64,000 nt of DNA, taken from assembly GCA_030431975.1 (NCBI GenBank), contig JAUIHP010000004.1:277326-341325 (forward strand). Direction: 5' to 3'. The DNA comes from a bacterium. GTDB taxonomy: Bacteria; Eisenbacteria; RBG-16-71-46; CAIMUX01. Below the pieces are notes generated by a model. The model was not told where the DNA came from. It was given only the letters and a program-made list of their open reading frames with translations, and ran no database searches. A program made the position numbers and the translations under genes. This document shows positions 8,282 through 17,005 of this stretch, piece by piece (positions within the stretch are counted from its first letter, which is position 1; each line of letters begins with the position of its first letter).

Positions 8282-9550
8282 ATGAAGAATGCCAGGAAAC
8301 TCATGCAGCAGGAGAGTCGGAAGATGAGCGCACGGATGGCCGGCAGTTGGATCGCAGGTCTCTCCATTCTTACGATCGCCGGGGGCGCAGCGGCCCACGA
8401 GTACGACGGATTCATCTACGGCAAGGTCACGATGCGCTCGGGCGACCACTACGAAGGGCGTCTGCGCTGGGGCAAGGAAGAAGCCTTCTGGGATGATCTC
8501 TTCCATTCGAGCAAAGTCGAACTTCCGGCTTACGACGAACTGCCCAGGGGGCGAAGCCTGCGCAAAGACCGCGGCGGTCGTATCGAGCTCTTCGGCGGCA
8601 TCGACATCAAATGGAAGGACAGCGGCGGTGGAACGCGCATCTTTGCCAGTCGCTTCGGGGACATCGAAACGATCGAAGTGACCGGAGACGAGGACGCGGT
8701 CGTCCACATGAAGAACGGCGACGACATCGAAGTTTCCGGATACGCCAACGACGTCGGCAACAGCATCACCGTTTGGGACAGCTCGTTGGGCAAGGTCGAT
8801 CTCAAGTGGCGTCGCATCGACACCATCGAGTTCATGCAGACCCCGAGTTCGATCGACGTCGACGGCTACCGTCTCTGGGGCGTCGTCGACACCGATGCCG
8901 GCGAGTTCCGCGGTTGGATTCAGTGGGACAGCGAAGAGTGCCTCTCCACCGACATCCTCGACGGCGAGTCTCAAGATGGTGAACTCGACATTCCTATGGG
9001 CCGCATTCGCTCGATCGAAAAGCACCGGGGCGGAAGTCAGGTCGAACTCAAGGATGGGCGCACTCTTTACCTCGACGGCACGCAGGATGTCGACGATTCC
9101 ATTCGGGGAATCATGGTCGAAGACGAACGCTACGGTCGCGTCGAGGTGAGGTGGGACGCTTTCGATCGGGTCGTCTTCGAAGAGAAGAAGTCGAGCGGCC
9201 GCGCCTACAACACCTACAACGGTGGAGGACGTCTCGACGCCACCGTCACCGACCTGGACGGAGAAGAACTACGCGGTCACATCTACTTCGATCTCGATGA
9301 GTCGGGCGGCTTCGAGTTCCTCAATGGATCCTCCGTCGATGTCGAGTACAACATTCCGTTCCAGATGGTCTCCGTCATCGAGCCGAGAGGATCCCGTTCG
9401 GCTCGTGTTCAGCTGGTCAGTGGGGAACGGGTTCGCCTTGGAGACGGACAGGACGTCAGTGACAAGAACGACGGCGTACTCCTGATGCGGGACGGTGAGC
9501 CGGCCTACCTCGCCTGGGAAGACCTGGAGAAGATCGAGTTCCACTGGTAG
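8282..9550 (+). CDS. Secreted internal-repeat protein of unknown function
   Basis: 422 residues from ATG 8282, chosen because GGAGG lies nine bases upstream; ATG 8273 overlapping the previous stop is the alternative. It has a signal peptide ending GGAAA before HEYDG. The mature part contains at least three related units, each beginning with a G.V/L...G....G.I/L.W pattern (YGKVTMRSGDHYEGRLRW, WGVVDTDAGEFRGWIQW, DATVTDLDGEELRGHIYF) followed by an acidic segment and an IE-rich strand. This looks like a beta-rich repeat domain of the periplasm or cell surface. I do not recognise the family. Third gene of the sigma/anti-sigma operon and therefore a possible sensor or output. A terminator follows. 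Confidence 0.75.
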   Translation: MKNARKLMQQESRKMSARMAGSWIAGLSILTIAGGAAAHEYDGFIYGKVTMRSGDHYEGRLRWGKEEAFWDDLFHSSKVELPAYDELPRGRSLRKDRGGRIELFGGIDIKWKDSGGGTRIFASRFGDIETIEVTGDEDAVVHMKNGDDIEVSGYANDVGNSITVWDSSLGKVDLKWRRIDTIEFMQTPSSIDVDGYRLWGVVDTDAGEFRGWIQWDSEECLSTDILDGESQDGELDIPMGRIRSIEKHRGGSQVELKDGRTLYLDGTQDVDDSIRGIMVEDERYGRVEVRWDAFDRVVFEEKKSSGRAYNTYNGGGRLDATVTDLDGEELRGHIYFDLDESGGFEFLNGSSVDVEYNIPFQMVSVIEPRGSRSARVQLVSGERVRLGDGQDVSDKNDGVLLMRDGEPAYLAWEDLEKIEFHW

Positions 9551-9612
9551 CCGGGGCGGCGTCCGCGGTTACACCTACCCGCGCGGACGGCGATTCGGTT
9601 TGCCGGTTTGAA

Positions 9613-9646
9613 GGACTCCCGGAAACATACCGGGGGTCCTTTTTTT
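9613..9646 (+). terminator. Rho-independent terminator of the sigma factor operon
   Basis: Stem GGACTCCCGG (9613-9622) with CCGGGGGTCC (9630-9639), one G-T pair, seven-base loop, then seven T residues. Confidence 0.9.
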
Positions 9647-9730
9647 CGGCGAGAGCCGAACCAAGGCTGGTGTCAGCGGAGAAAGCGGGTCGAATCGAGG
9701 TTCTCCCGCGTCGTCGTCGGCCGAGTCTCG

Positions 9731-9736
9731 TATACT
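9731..9736 (+). promoter_or_regulatory. Putative -10 element, possibly of a leaderless mRNA
   Basis: TATACT ends seven bases before the ATG at 9744, so transcription would begin at about the start codon. No ribosome-binding site is visible there. Confidence 0.4.
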
Positions 9737-9743
9737 TCTCCGG

Positions 9744-11072
9744 ATGTCCTCCACCTTACGCATTCTTCTTCTCTCGCCGTTTCATGGCGGTAGCCACAAG
9801 GCGTGGGCCGAAGGTTGGGCGCGCCGAAGTGAGCACCAGATCGAGATCCGAAGTCTGCCGGACCAGTACTGGAAGTGGCGGTTGACGGGAGGTGCGCTGC
9901 GCCTGGCCGACGACTTCAACTCGCGGCCTCCGTTTGCCGGCGAAGCTCCGGATCTCATCGTGGCCACCGACATGCTCGATCTTTCGACGTTCCTCGCGTT
10001 GACCCGTGAGAAGACGGCGGGCATTCCGGCGATCCTCTATGCGCACGAGAATCAGTGGACCTATCCGTTGCCGGAAGACCCGGAGACCGGGCCGATGCGC
10101 CGACAGGGCGGCAAGCCGGACCGTCAACTTGCCTGGATCAACATCCGGTCGATGTTTGCGGCGGACATTGTGGCCTTCAACTCGTCGTTTCATCGCGAAG
10201 AGTTTCTTTCCTCGCTGCCGGCGTTCTTTCGACACTATCCGGATGAAACAGATCCGAGCTGGACGCAACGGATCGAAGCGAAGTCCCGGGTTCTTCCATT
10301 GGGAATCGATCTCGGACGGCTGGATGATGAAGTGTTTGCCGCGCCGAAGGTGCGATCGCAGGACCGGGTTCCCCTCGTTCTTTGGAACCATCGGTGGGAG
10401 TACGACAAGGATCCGCAAACCTTCTTTGCGGCCGTCGACCATGCGCTGTCCCAGGGAGCCGAGTTCCGACTCGCCGTTTGTGGCGCGAACGTCCGCCACG
10501 AGGCTCCGGAGTTCGACGCGGCGCGAGCCCGGCACGAGGATCGGATCGCGCATTGGGGATACGCTGATGCCGACACCTACCGGCGGCTTCTCTGGGAATC
10601 GGATGTCGTCGTTTCGACGGCCCGCCACGAGTTCTTTGGAATCTCGGTGTGCGAGGCTCTGTATTGTAGAACGATGCCGGTTCTGCCCCGAAGTCTGGCC
10701 TATCCGGAACTCATTCCCGAGACTCTCCGCGGGCGGGTTCTCTACGACGCAGTGCCAAACGCCGACGAGAAGATCCTGAAAGCCGGGCGGGCCCTGGCCG
10801 CGGCGGTCGGCTTCGTAGCAAACGAGCGTTCCGAGGCTCAAGGCCACGGCGCCCGAAGCCAGGTTGCCCAAAGGCAGGGCGCCCAAAGCCACGGCCTCCA
10901 AGAGCAGGATGCCCGAAGGCAGGATGCCGGGGGAAACAACACCGCGAACGAGGAGCCGGCGCTGGAAGCCACGTTGACGCAACTCCGCGACGCAGTTTCC
11001 GTACATGATTGGTCCGTGCGTGCGCCGGAGTACGATCAGAGAATGCGTGAGTGGCTGCAGACGAAAGGGTGA
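9744..11072 (+). CDS. Glycosyltransferase, tRNA-queuosine mannosyltransferase-like (DUF3524 plus GT4)
   Basis: 442 residues. The N-terminal domain matches the DUF3524 pattern: ILLLSPFHGGSHKAWAEGW (7-25), HQIEIRSLPDQYWKWRLTGG, and YAHENQWTYP near 110. The C-terminal lobe is GT-B/GT4-like (NHRWEYDKDPQTFFAAV, then an E-rich site VSTARHEFFGISVCEALYC). Vertebrate GTDC1/QTMAN of this architecture mannosylates queuosine in tRNA-Asp; that the bacterial protein does the same is inference, and no queuosine gene is in the window. Residues 364-395 are a 15-bp-repeat-encoded low-complexity insertion near the C-terminus. ATG start without a ribosome-binding site. Confidence 0.75.
   Translation: MSSTLRILLLSPFHGGSHKAWAEGWARRSEHQIEIRSLPDQYWKWRLTGGALRLADDFNSRPPFAGEAPDLIVATDMLDLSTFLALTREKTAGIPAILYAHENQWTYPLPEDPETGPMRRQGGKPDRQLAWINIRSMFAADIVAFNSSFHREEFLSSLPAFFRHYPDETDPSWTQRIEAKSRVLPLGIDLGRLDDEVFAAPKVRSQDRVPLVLWNHRWEYDKDPQTFFAAVDHALSQGAEFRLAVCGANVRHEAPEFDAARARHEDRIAHWGYADADTYRRLLWESDVVVSTARHEFFGISVCEALYCRTMPVLPRSLAYPELIPETLRGRVLYDAVPNADEKILKAGRALAAAVGFVANERSEAQGHGARSQVAQRQGAQSHGLQEQDARRQDAGGNNTANEEPALEATLTQLRDAVSVHDWSVRAPEYDQRMREWLQTKG
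10833..10928 (+). repeat. 15-bp in-frame tandem repeat, about six units
   Basis: Degenerate units of the type GGCGCCCGAAGCCAG, in frame inside the glycosyltransferase gene, adding a Q/A/R-rich segment of five-residue periodicity. Confidence 0.8.
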
Positions 11073-11080
11073 ATGAGCGA

Positions 11081-11629
11081 ATGATGGAAACGTTGAAAGC
11101 GTGGGGAAGTGCGGTCTGGGCCGGACTCTCCGGTGTCGGCGGCCTGGTTCTTCTCGACGTCGTCCTCGTCGCCGCGCTCCTCATGATTCCGTTGGGTCTC
11201 GGTGGCAACTTCGTGCTGCTCGGCACCGCGCTTCTGATCGGCTTTCTCACCAACTTCTCGGTGATCAGCGTCTGGGTCATCGCAGTCTTCGCCATCCTGG
11301 TCATACTCGGAGAAGTCGTCGAGGCCGTCCTGGGCTCTTTCGTCGCGCAAAAGTTCGGGGCGAGCAAGTGGGGCATGCTCGGTGCGTTCCTCGGCGGACT
11401 GGTCGGCGCCGTCATCGGCACGGCTTGGCTACCCATCATCGGCTCCCTCATCGGTTCCTTCGCCGGCGCCGCGGCCGGCGCCGTGGCCCTGGAGCTGATC
11501 AACGGCAAGGAAACCGAGCCGGGGTTGAAGGCGGGCTGGGGAGCGTTTCTCGGAAAGGTTCTTGCAACCGCATTCAAACTTGGCGTCGGCTTTGGGATGG
11601 CGCTCTACCTCGTCATCCGGACGCACTAG
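11081..11629 (+). CDS. DUF456 family membrane protein
   Basis: 182 residues from ATG 11081 (another ATG follows directly; an in-frame GTG at 11051 would overlap the upstream gene). Almost wholly hydrophobic, with glycine-rich paired segments typical of DUF456: PLGLGGNFVLLGTALLIGF, a polar GEVVEAVLGSFVAQKFGASK turn, and GAFLGGLVGAVIGTAWLPIIG. About five membrane segments; inner membrane. The family has no established function. It starts eight bases after the glycosyltransferase stop, so it is probably in the same transcript. Confidence 0.8.
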   Translation: MMETLKAWGSAVWAGLSGVGGLVLLDVVLVAALLMIPLGLGGNFVLLGTALLIGFLTNFSVISVWVIAVFAILVILGEVVEAVLGSFVAQKFGASKWGMLGAFLGGLVGAVIGTAWLPIIGSLIGSFAGAAAGAVALELINGKETEPGLKAGWGAFLGKVLATAFKLGVGFGMALYLVIRTH

Positions 11630-11665
11630 CCCACCCGCTCCGGTTTGGTTCCGCTGGAGCGAGCC

Positions 11666-11700
11666 AAAAAGAGACGGCCTCCAGAAGGAAGCCGTCTCTT
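11666..11700 (-). terminator. Bidirectional terminator between convergent genes
   Basis: Stem AAGAGACGGC (11669-11678) with GCCGTCTCTT (11691-11700). Read leftward it is followed by five T residues, a good intrinsic terminator for the gene at 11804; read rightward the T tract is only two bases. Confidence 0.75.
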
Positions 11701-11803
11701 GCAAGTCCCATCCACACCCGATGCGGGTGTCGTCAGAAACGTCGAAGCTCAGTAAGCAGAGCTTGGTATCGCCGCCTCGCTACGATCTCCACGACCAGAT
11801 CGA

Positions 11804-12688
11804 TCAGCGAACCAGGACGACGCGCTCTGCGGCCCGCTCGGTCGGCGTCTGCAGGACGGTGTAGTACACGCCCGCCGGAAGCGCACGACCCTGGTCGCTC
11901 ATTCCATCCCAGTCCAGTTGGTATTCACCTTCGGCCATAGAGCCGGAAGCCAGCTGGCGCACGGTCCGGCCATGAACGTCCACAACTCGTAGATCGACCG
12001 TCGAGACCTGGTCGAGCGCAAACCGGACGACACTGCGTCCCGGTGCCGGGTTCGGAAAGAGCTGAAGCGGCGCATCAGACAACACCACGGGGCCGTCGAC
12101 ATCGGAAGCGGCCTCGGGGACGATGAGATCGATTGTGTAGATCAGGTCCCCCGAGCTCGCGAAGTTGTTGTTGGCGGCGTTCCCGGCCAGGTAGAAGTGG
12201 GTTTCGCCGGATCCGACGGCCGGTGCGGTCCAGTCGATGAACCAACTGGTCCCGCCTGAGACCCCGGAATCGGTTCCCGCGGAAACGTGCTTGGCGTAGT
12301 CGCGGTCGTCGGGAGTCGCGCCTTCCGAGATCTGCGTCCGACCCATGTCGACGGATGCGAGGTCGCCGCCGCCGCTGTCCATGTCGGACTCCAGAAGCAC
12401 CGTCATCTCAAATCCCCAACGCGATTGGACCGGATCCGCGATCACGACCTCGAGCGGGTACACCGCTCCCGGGTCGTAGGCTGCGGGCAGTCCCATGATC
12501 GCGACAGAGCCATCCCCGGTGTTAACCGTGCCGGAATGACAAAGGGTGCAGTTGAAGTTGTTCGGAGGATCTCCGGCGGTGCCGTCCGGCGGCCCTCCCG
12601 AGAAAGCCGATGCCGCCACCGGAATGGTGACGGCCATTAGTGCACAGATTCCCGACACCCGTAGAGAGGATGGGACCGGAAAGGACAT
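11804..12688 (-). CDS. Secreted choice-of-anchor-V-type protein with FlgD-like C-terminal sorting domain
   Basis: 294 residues. A signal peptide ends about residue 29 (VAASAFSGG). Next comes SGGPPDGTAGDPPNNFNCTLCHSG, the start typical of Reeler-like choice-of-anchor V proteins, with one CxxCH motif that could bind haem c or simply be the family's conserved cysteine pair. A beta-sandwich region follows. The last 80 residues are a FlgD-type Ig module (LFPNPAPGRSVVRF, DWDGMSDQGRALPAGVYY) that serves as a secretion/anchoring signal in FCB-group bacteria. It is transcribed leftward, divergent from the respiratory operon, and terminated by the hairpin at 11666. Confidence 0.75.
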   Translation of the reverse strand: MSFPVPSSLRVSGICALMAVTIPVAASAFSGGPPDGTAGDPPNNFNCTLCHSGTVNTGDGSVAIMGLPAAYDPGAVYPLEVVIADPVQSRWGFEMTVLLESDMDSGGGDLASVDMGRTQISEGATPDDRDYAKHVSAGTDSGVSGGTSWFIDWTAPAVGSGETHFYLAGNAANNNFASSGDLIYTIDLIVPEAASDVDGPVVLSDAPLQLFPNPAPGRSVVRFALDQVSTVDLRVVDVHGRTVRQLASGSMAEGEYQLDWDGMSDQGRALPAGVYYTVLQTPTERAAERVVLVR

Positions 12689-12965
12689 GAGTGGGCCTCC
12701 TGATGGATCGCGAGGGTTGAATGGGTGAGGGGCATAGCCCCGCCAGTGTGCCGACTCCCCGATAAAAAGCCTGGACGAATAGGGTATCCGGGATGATGGC
12801 GTCCGGTCAAAGAGAACTGGATTAGATTGGGAGTCTCATGCCAATTCTCCGACAAACTGGGTATGGATTTCTACTTATCCCAAGAAACAGCCGATTCAAA
12901 GGATCAAAGGGAAGACAATCGGACCTAACTCCAGCGCCGGCTGACAAATAGTGGTCTTTCTGCCC

Positions 12966-12994
12966 TTGACTTGTGTACGGGACCGGTCTACAAA
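12966..12994 (+). promoter_or_regulatory. Putative distal promoter of the respiratory operon
   Basis: TTGACT, a 17-base spacer and TACAAA, within the 473-base gap 12689-13161. The rest of that gap is less GC-rich than its surroundings and holds no convincing gene. Confidence 0.35.
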
Positions 12995-13020
12995 CCGTTA
13001 GCTGTGCCTCGAGGCCGATC

Positions 13021-13049
13021 TTGACGCTTCCGGGTCCGATGGGTAGCAT
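13021..13049 (+). promoter_or_regulatory. Putative proximal promoter of the respiratory operon, with AACTT iterons
   Basis: TTGACG, a 17-base spacer and TAGCAT. Three AACTT-containing direct repeats follow at 13053, 13062 and 13073, spaced 9 and 11 bases, around and just past the predicted start point; they may be a regulator site. Confidence 0.45.
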
Positions 13050-13161
13050 GGCGAACTTGTGAAACTTTGCACGAACTTTGCTTCGGGCGTTCCTGCGCAG
13101 CCGGGTCAGCAAGTCATCAGGGAAAACCCACCGGGTTCGGCGCTCAAAACGAGGTAAGCGG

Positions 13162-13812
13162 GTGAATCGCTTTATTTTTCCCAAGTGGCTGGACCAAATC
13201 CGGCCCGTCCTTCTGCTTGTGCTTCTAGGAGCACCGGCCTACCTGATTACGATCGGGTACTACGGGATGTGGCCCACGACCCGGACGCAGGGCTATATGC
13301 CCGAGCAGCCGGTACCCTACAGCCACGCTCTCCATGTCGGTGAACTCGGGATGGACTGCCGGTACTGCCACAACACGGTGGAGAAGTCCTCCCACGCGTC
13401 CATTCCCCCGACTTCCACCTGTATGAACTGCCACAGCATGATTCGAACGGAAGCGCCGACCCTGCTTCCGGTTCGCGAGAGCTACGCCAGTGGCGAGGCT
13501 GTCGAGTGGATCAAGGTTCATGACCTCTCCGATTTCGTCTACTTCAACCACAGCGCGCACGTGACGCGCGGAATCGGCTGCGAAACCTGCCACGGCCGGG
13601 TCGACAAGATGGAAGAAGTCTGGCAGGAAGCCCCCATTCGCATGGGCTGGTGCCTCGATTGTCACCGCAACCCCGAGAAACACCTGCGACCGGTGGAGCA
13701 CGTCACCACGATGGGCTATCAACCGGCGGAAGATCAGAGCGTCCTCGGAGCGAGGCTCAAAGAGGAATACAACATCAACCCGAACACGGACTGTTCCACA
13801 TGTCATCGATGA
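13162..13812 (+). CDS. actA: Alternative complex III subunit ActA, pentahaem cytochrome c
   Basis: 216 residues from GTG 13162, preceded by GAGGTAAGC. One N-terminal membrane helix (PVLLLVLLGAPAYLITIGYY) anchors it to the periplasmic face. Five CxxCH haem sites are present: CRYCH, CMNCH, CETCH, CLDCH and CSTCH, the last at the very C-terminus. ActA passes electrons from the complex toward cytochrome c. Its stop codon overlaps the actB start. Confidence 0.92.
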   Translation: MNRFIFPKWLDQIRPVLLLVLLGAPAYLITIGYYGMWPTTRTQGYMPEQPVPYSHALHVGELGMDCRYCHNTVEKSSHASIPPTSTCMNCHSMIRTEAPTLLPVRESYASGEAVEWIKVHDLSDFVYFNHSAHVTRGIGCETCHGRVDKMEEVWQEAPIRMGWCLDCHRNPEKHLRPVEHVTTMGYQPAEDQSVLGARLKEEYNINPNTDCSTCHR

Positions 13813-16800
13813 AACCGGAGCCGAATCCGCTGCCGGAAACGCGTCCGACCACCGGGCGTGACTACTGGCGCAGCCTGGAAGAGTACGCCCAGACGCCGGA
13901 GTTCCAGGACATGGTCCATCGGGAGTTCCCGAGCATGGCTCCGGATGTCGTCAGCGACACCAGCCGTCGTGAATTCCTGAAGATCATGGGCGCGTCGCTG
14001 GGGATGGCCGGGCTAACCGGCTGCATGTGGCCGCAGGAGAAGATCCTCCCGTTCGCGGAGCGTCCCGAGGGACGAATGCCCGGGATTCCCGTCTTCTACG
14101 CGACCGGAATGGAGCTGAGCGGTGTGGCCCGCGGTCTTCTCGCGAAGAGTTTCGATGGCCGCCCCGTCAAGATCGAAGGGAACCCTCAGCATCCCGAGAG
14201 CCAGGGCTCTTCGGATGTCGTTTCCCAGTCCGTCATTCTCGAGATGTACGACCCGGACCGCTCCCGCAACGTTGTTGAGGCACAGGGCGCTCAGACGTTC
14301 CAGCGGACATGGACGGAATTCGCAGCCGCAGCCGGGAAGGCCCTAAACGGCCAACGAGGCCGGGGCGCCGGATTGGCGGTCCTTTCTGAAACGACCAGTT
14401 CTCCGACCATGGCTGCGCTTCGCGCGCAGTGGATGCAGGCCTTTCCCGAGTCGGACTGGGTCGAATGGGAAGCCGTCGACCGGGACAACGAGCGGGCCGG
14501 TAGCCGCGCCGCCTTCGGCTCGGTACTTCGTCCCCACTATCATTTCAACCGGGCCGACGTCGTGGCGAGTTTCGACGAGGACTTCCTTGTCTCCCATCCG
14601 GCTTCGGTCAAGTATGCCTTCGATTTCGTAGAAGGACGCCAGGCTCCCGGTGGGCATGGCGGACATGGTGCCTCCGGTCATGACTCGGGGCACGACTCGC
14701 ACGGCCACGCCGCCAATGACGGTCACGGCAACGACCACGCCCACGGCGGCGCAGACATGCGGAAGGGCAGCTTCAACCGGCTCTACGCGGTCGAGCCGTG
14801 CTACAGCCCGACCGGTGGAATGGCCGATCATCGTCTTCCGGTCGCTCCTTCGGAAGTGAGCACGGTTTTGGGTGAACTCGCTGCCGAGTTGTTCCTGGGC
14901 AGCGGTCTGACTCATCCGTCGCTCGACGGTGCGCTTCGTTCCCGCCTCCAGGCGTTCCGCCAGGGTGGAAAACACGCCGCGTTCGTCAAACAGATGGCTG
15001 CGGACCTGATGGCTCACCGGGGCGCTTCCGTGATTGCGGTGGGTGCGCGTCAGCCAGCGTCGGCCCACGCGCTTGGACACCTGATCAACGCTGCGCTCGG
15101 CAACATCGGTCAGACAGTCCACTTCGCTGCGGATCCGTCCGGAGATCGTCCGAGCTACATGAGCGCACTCACCGGTCTTGCCGGCAAGATGAAGGCAGGA
15201 CGGGTCCGTACGGTTCTCATTCTCGGTGGAAACCCGGTCTTCGATGCGCCCGGCGATCTCGGGATGGCGGATGCTCTTTCCAATGTCGAGACCCGAATTC
15301 ATCTTTCGCTGCACGAGAACGAGACGTCGATGGCGTGCAACTGGCGTCTGCCACGTGCGCACTTCCTCGAAGCATGGGGTGACAGCCGGGCCTGGGACGG
15401 AACGATCACGATTACCCAGCCGCTCATTCGGCCGCTCTACGACGGCCGCTCAGCCACTGAGGTCGTCTCGGCCCTGCTGAACGGTGTCGAGACGCGGGGT
15501 TACGACCTGCTTCGGGCGCAAATGGGCGGTAGCGAAGAGAGATGGCGCGCTGCCCTCCATGATGGACTGGTGGCTGGATCCGGCTTTGCGATGCAGACGC
15601 CTTCGGTGGGCGGAGCCGGCCTCAGCGCCGTGCTTTCGAACCTGTCTCCAAGGGAGGCTTCTGCCTCGAACGGTGAGCTCGAAATCTCCTTTGCTCCGGA
15701 CCCTGCGATCTACGACGGACGTTTCGCCAACAACGGTTGGCTTCAGGAACTGCCGGACCTGCTGACGAAGCTGACGTGGGGGAACGCACTTCTCCTTGGC
15801 GTATCCACGGCCAACGCGATGGGACTGTCCGACGGTGACGTTGTCGCCCTGGAAACGGACGGGCGGAAGATCGAGGTACCGATTTGGACGACGCCGGGAC
15901 AGGCGCCGCATTCGGGCCATCTCTATTGTGGTTACGGCCGCACGTCGGCCGGGCAGGTCGGAACGGAAGTCGGGGTGGATGTTTACCCGCTGCGAGGTTC
16001 GTCCGCGTGGCATCAGGCCTCCGGAGTCAAGATCACCAAGGTCGGCCGGACGGAAGAACTCGTTTCGACTCAGGATCACTTCGCCATCGACGATGCTGGT
16101 CAGAAGGCAACGGCGAGCCGGCTGGGCGCCCTCGTTCAGGAAGCAACGGTCGAGGAGTTCAGCCACGGTCACGGTCACGACGACCACGGGCATCATCCTC
16201 CGGCGCTTCCCTTGTGGGATCCGCACGAGTACGACGGCAATCGTTGGGCGCTGACCATCGATCTCAATTCCTGCACGGGTTGCAACGCCTGTGTCGTCGC
16301 CTGTCAGTCCGAGAACAACATTCCGGTTGTCGGTAAGGCCGAGGTCGCGATGGGCCGGGAAATGCACTGGATCCGCGTCGACCGCTACTTCCGCGGAGAC
16401 CCGGAAGACCCCGCATTGGTCCTGCAGCCCGTTTCCTGCCAGCAGTGTGAGAATGCTCCCTGCGAGCAGGTTTGTCCGGTGGCGGCCACGGTCCACAGCA
16501 GTGAAGGCCTCAACGACATGGTCTACAACCGCTGCATCGGGACGCGGTACTGCGCGAACAACTGCCCGTACAAGGTGCGCCGCTTCAACTTCTTCAACTA
16601 CAACGGTGGAATGGAAAGCGTCGAGAAGATGCGGGCCAACCCCGATGTGACCATGCGTGCCCGCGGCGTCATGGAGAAGTGCACGTTCTGCACCCAGCGC
16701 ATCTCGCAGGTGAAGATTCAGGCCAAGAACGAGCGCCGGCCGATCGAGGACGGAGAGATCCGGACCGCCTGCGAGCAGGCTTGTCCGACCCGGGCCATCA

Positions 16801-16988
16801 CCTTCGGAAATCTCAATGATCCGAACAGTCGCGTTCGCAAGCTGCAGGACGACGACCGTTCCTACGCCATGCTCGACGGACACCTGCACACGAAGCCGCG
16901 TCTGAAGTACATGAAGAAGCTGCGGAATCCGGCCGCCGGTCTCGCTGGTAGTTCCGGCGACCACGGCCACGACGGTCACCACGGTTAG
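13809..16988 (+). CDS. actB: Alternative complex III subunit ActB, molybdopterin-like/iron-sulphur fusion
   Basis: 1059 residues from ATG 13809 (ATGA overlap with actA; ATG 13800 also possible). A Tat signal [12 protein letters not shown] lies at 52-63, then a molybdopterin-oxidoreductase-like region that in this family carries no cofactor. From about residue 820 comes an iron-sulphur domain with four clusters' worth of cysteines: [37 protein letters not shown], and CTFC...CEQACP. Unusual histidine-rich inserts sit at 281-315 and just before the ferredoxin-like part ([11 protein letters not shown]), and a [10 protein letters not shown] tail ends the protein. Confidence 0.93.
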   Translation: MKPEPNPLPETRPTTGRDYWRSLEEYAQTPEFQDMVHREFPSMAPDVVSDTSRREFLKIMGASLGMAGLTGCMWPQEKILPFAERPEGRMPGIPVFYATGMELSGVARGLLAKSFDGRPVKIEGNPQHPESQGSSDVVSQSVILEMYDPDRSRNVVEAQGAQTFQRTWTEFAAAAGKALNGQRGRGAGLAVLSETTSSPTMAALRAQWMQAFPESDWVEWEAVDRDNERAGSRAAFGSVLRPHYHFNRADVVASFDEDFLVSHPASVKYAFDFVEGRQAPGGHGGHGASGHDSGHDSHGHAANDGHGNDHAHGGADMRKGSFNRLYAVEPCYSPTGGMADHRLPVAPSEVSTVLGELAAELFLGSGLTHPSLDGALRSRLQAFRQGGKHAAFVKQMAADLMAHRGASVIAVGARQPASAHALGHLINAALGNIGQTVHFAADPSGDRPSYMSALTGLAGKMKAGRVRTVLILGGNPVFDAPGDLGMADALSNVETRIHLSLHENETSMACNWRLPRAHFLEAWGDSRAWDGTITITQPLIRPLYDGRSATEVVSALLNGVETRGYDLLRAQMGGSEERWRAALHDGLVAGSGFAMQTPSVGGAGLSAVLSNLSPREASASNGELEISFAPDPAIYDGRFANNGWLQELPDLLTKLTWGNALLLGVSTANAMGLSDGDVVALETDGRKIEVPIWTTPGQAPHSGHLYCGYGRTSAGQVGTEVGVDVYPLRGSSAWHQASGVKITKVGRTEELVSTQDHFAIDDAGQKATASRLGALVQEATVEEFSHGHGHDDHGHHPPALPLWDPHEYDGNRWALTIDLNSCTGCNACVVACQSENNIPVVGKAEVAMGREMHWIRVDRYFRGDPEDPALVLQPVSCQQCENAPCEQVCPVAATVHSSEGLNDMVYNRCIGTRYCANNCPYKVRRFNFFNYNGGMESVEKMRANPDVTMRARGVMEKCTFCTQRISQVKIQAKNERRPIEDGEIRTACEQACPTRAITFGNLNDPNSRVRKLQDDDRSYAMLDGHLHTKPRLKYMKKLRNPAAGLAGSSGDHGHDGHHG

Positions 16989-17005
16989 GGGAGACGAGCC
17001 GGTCG

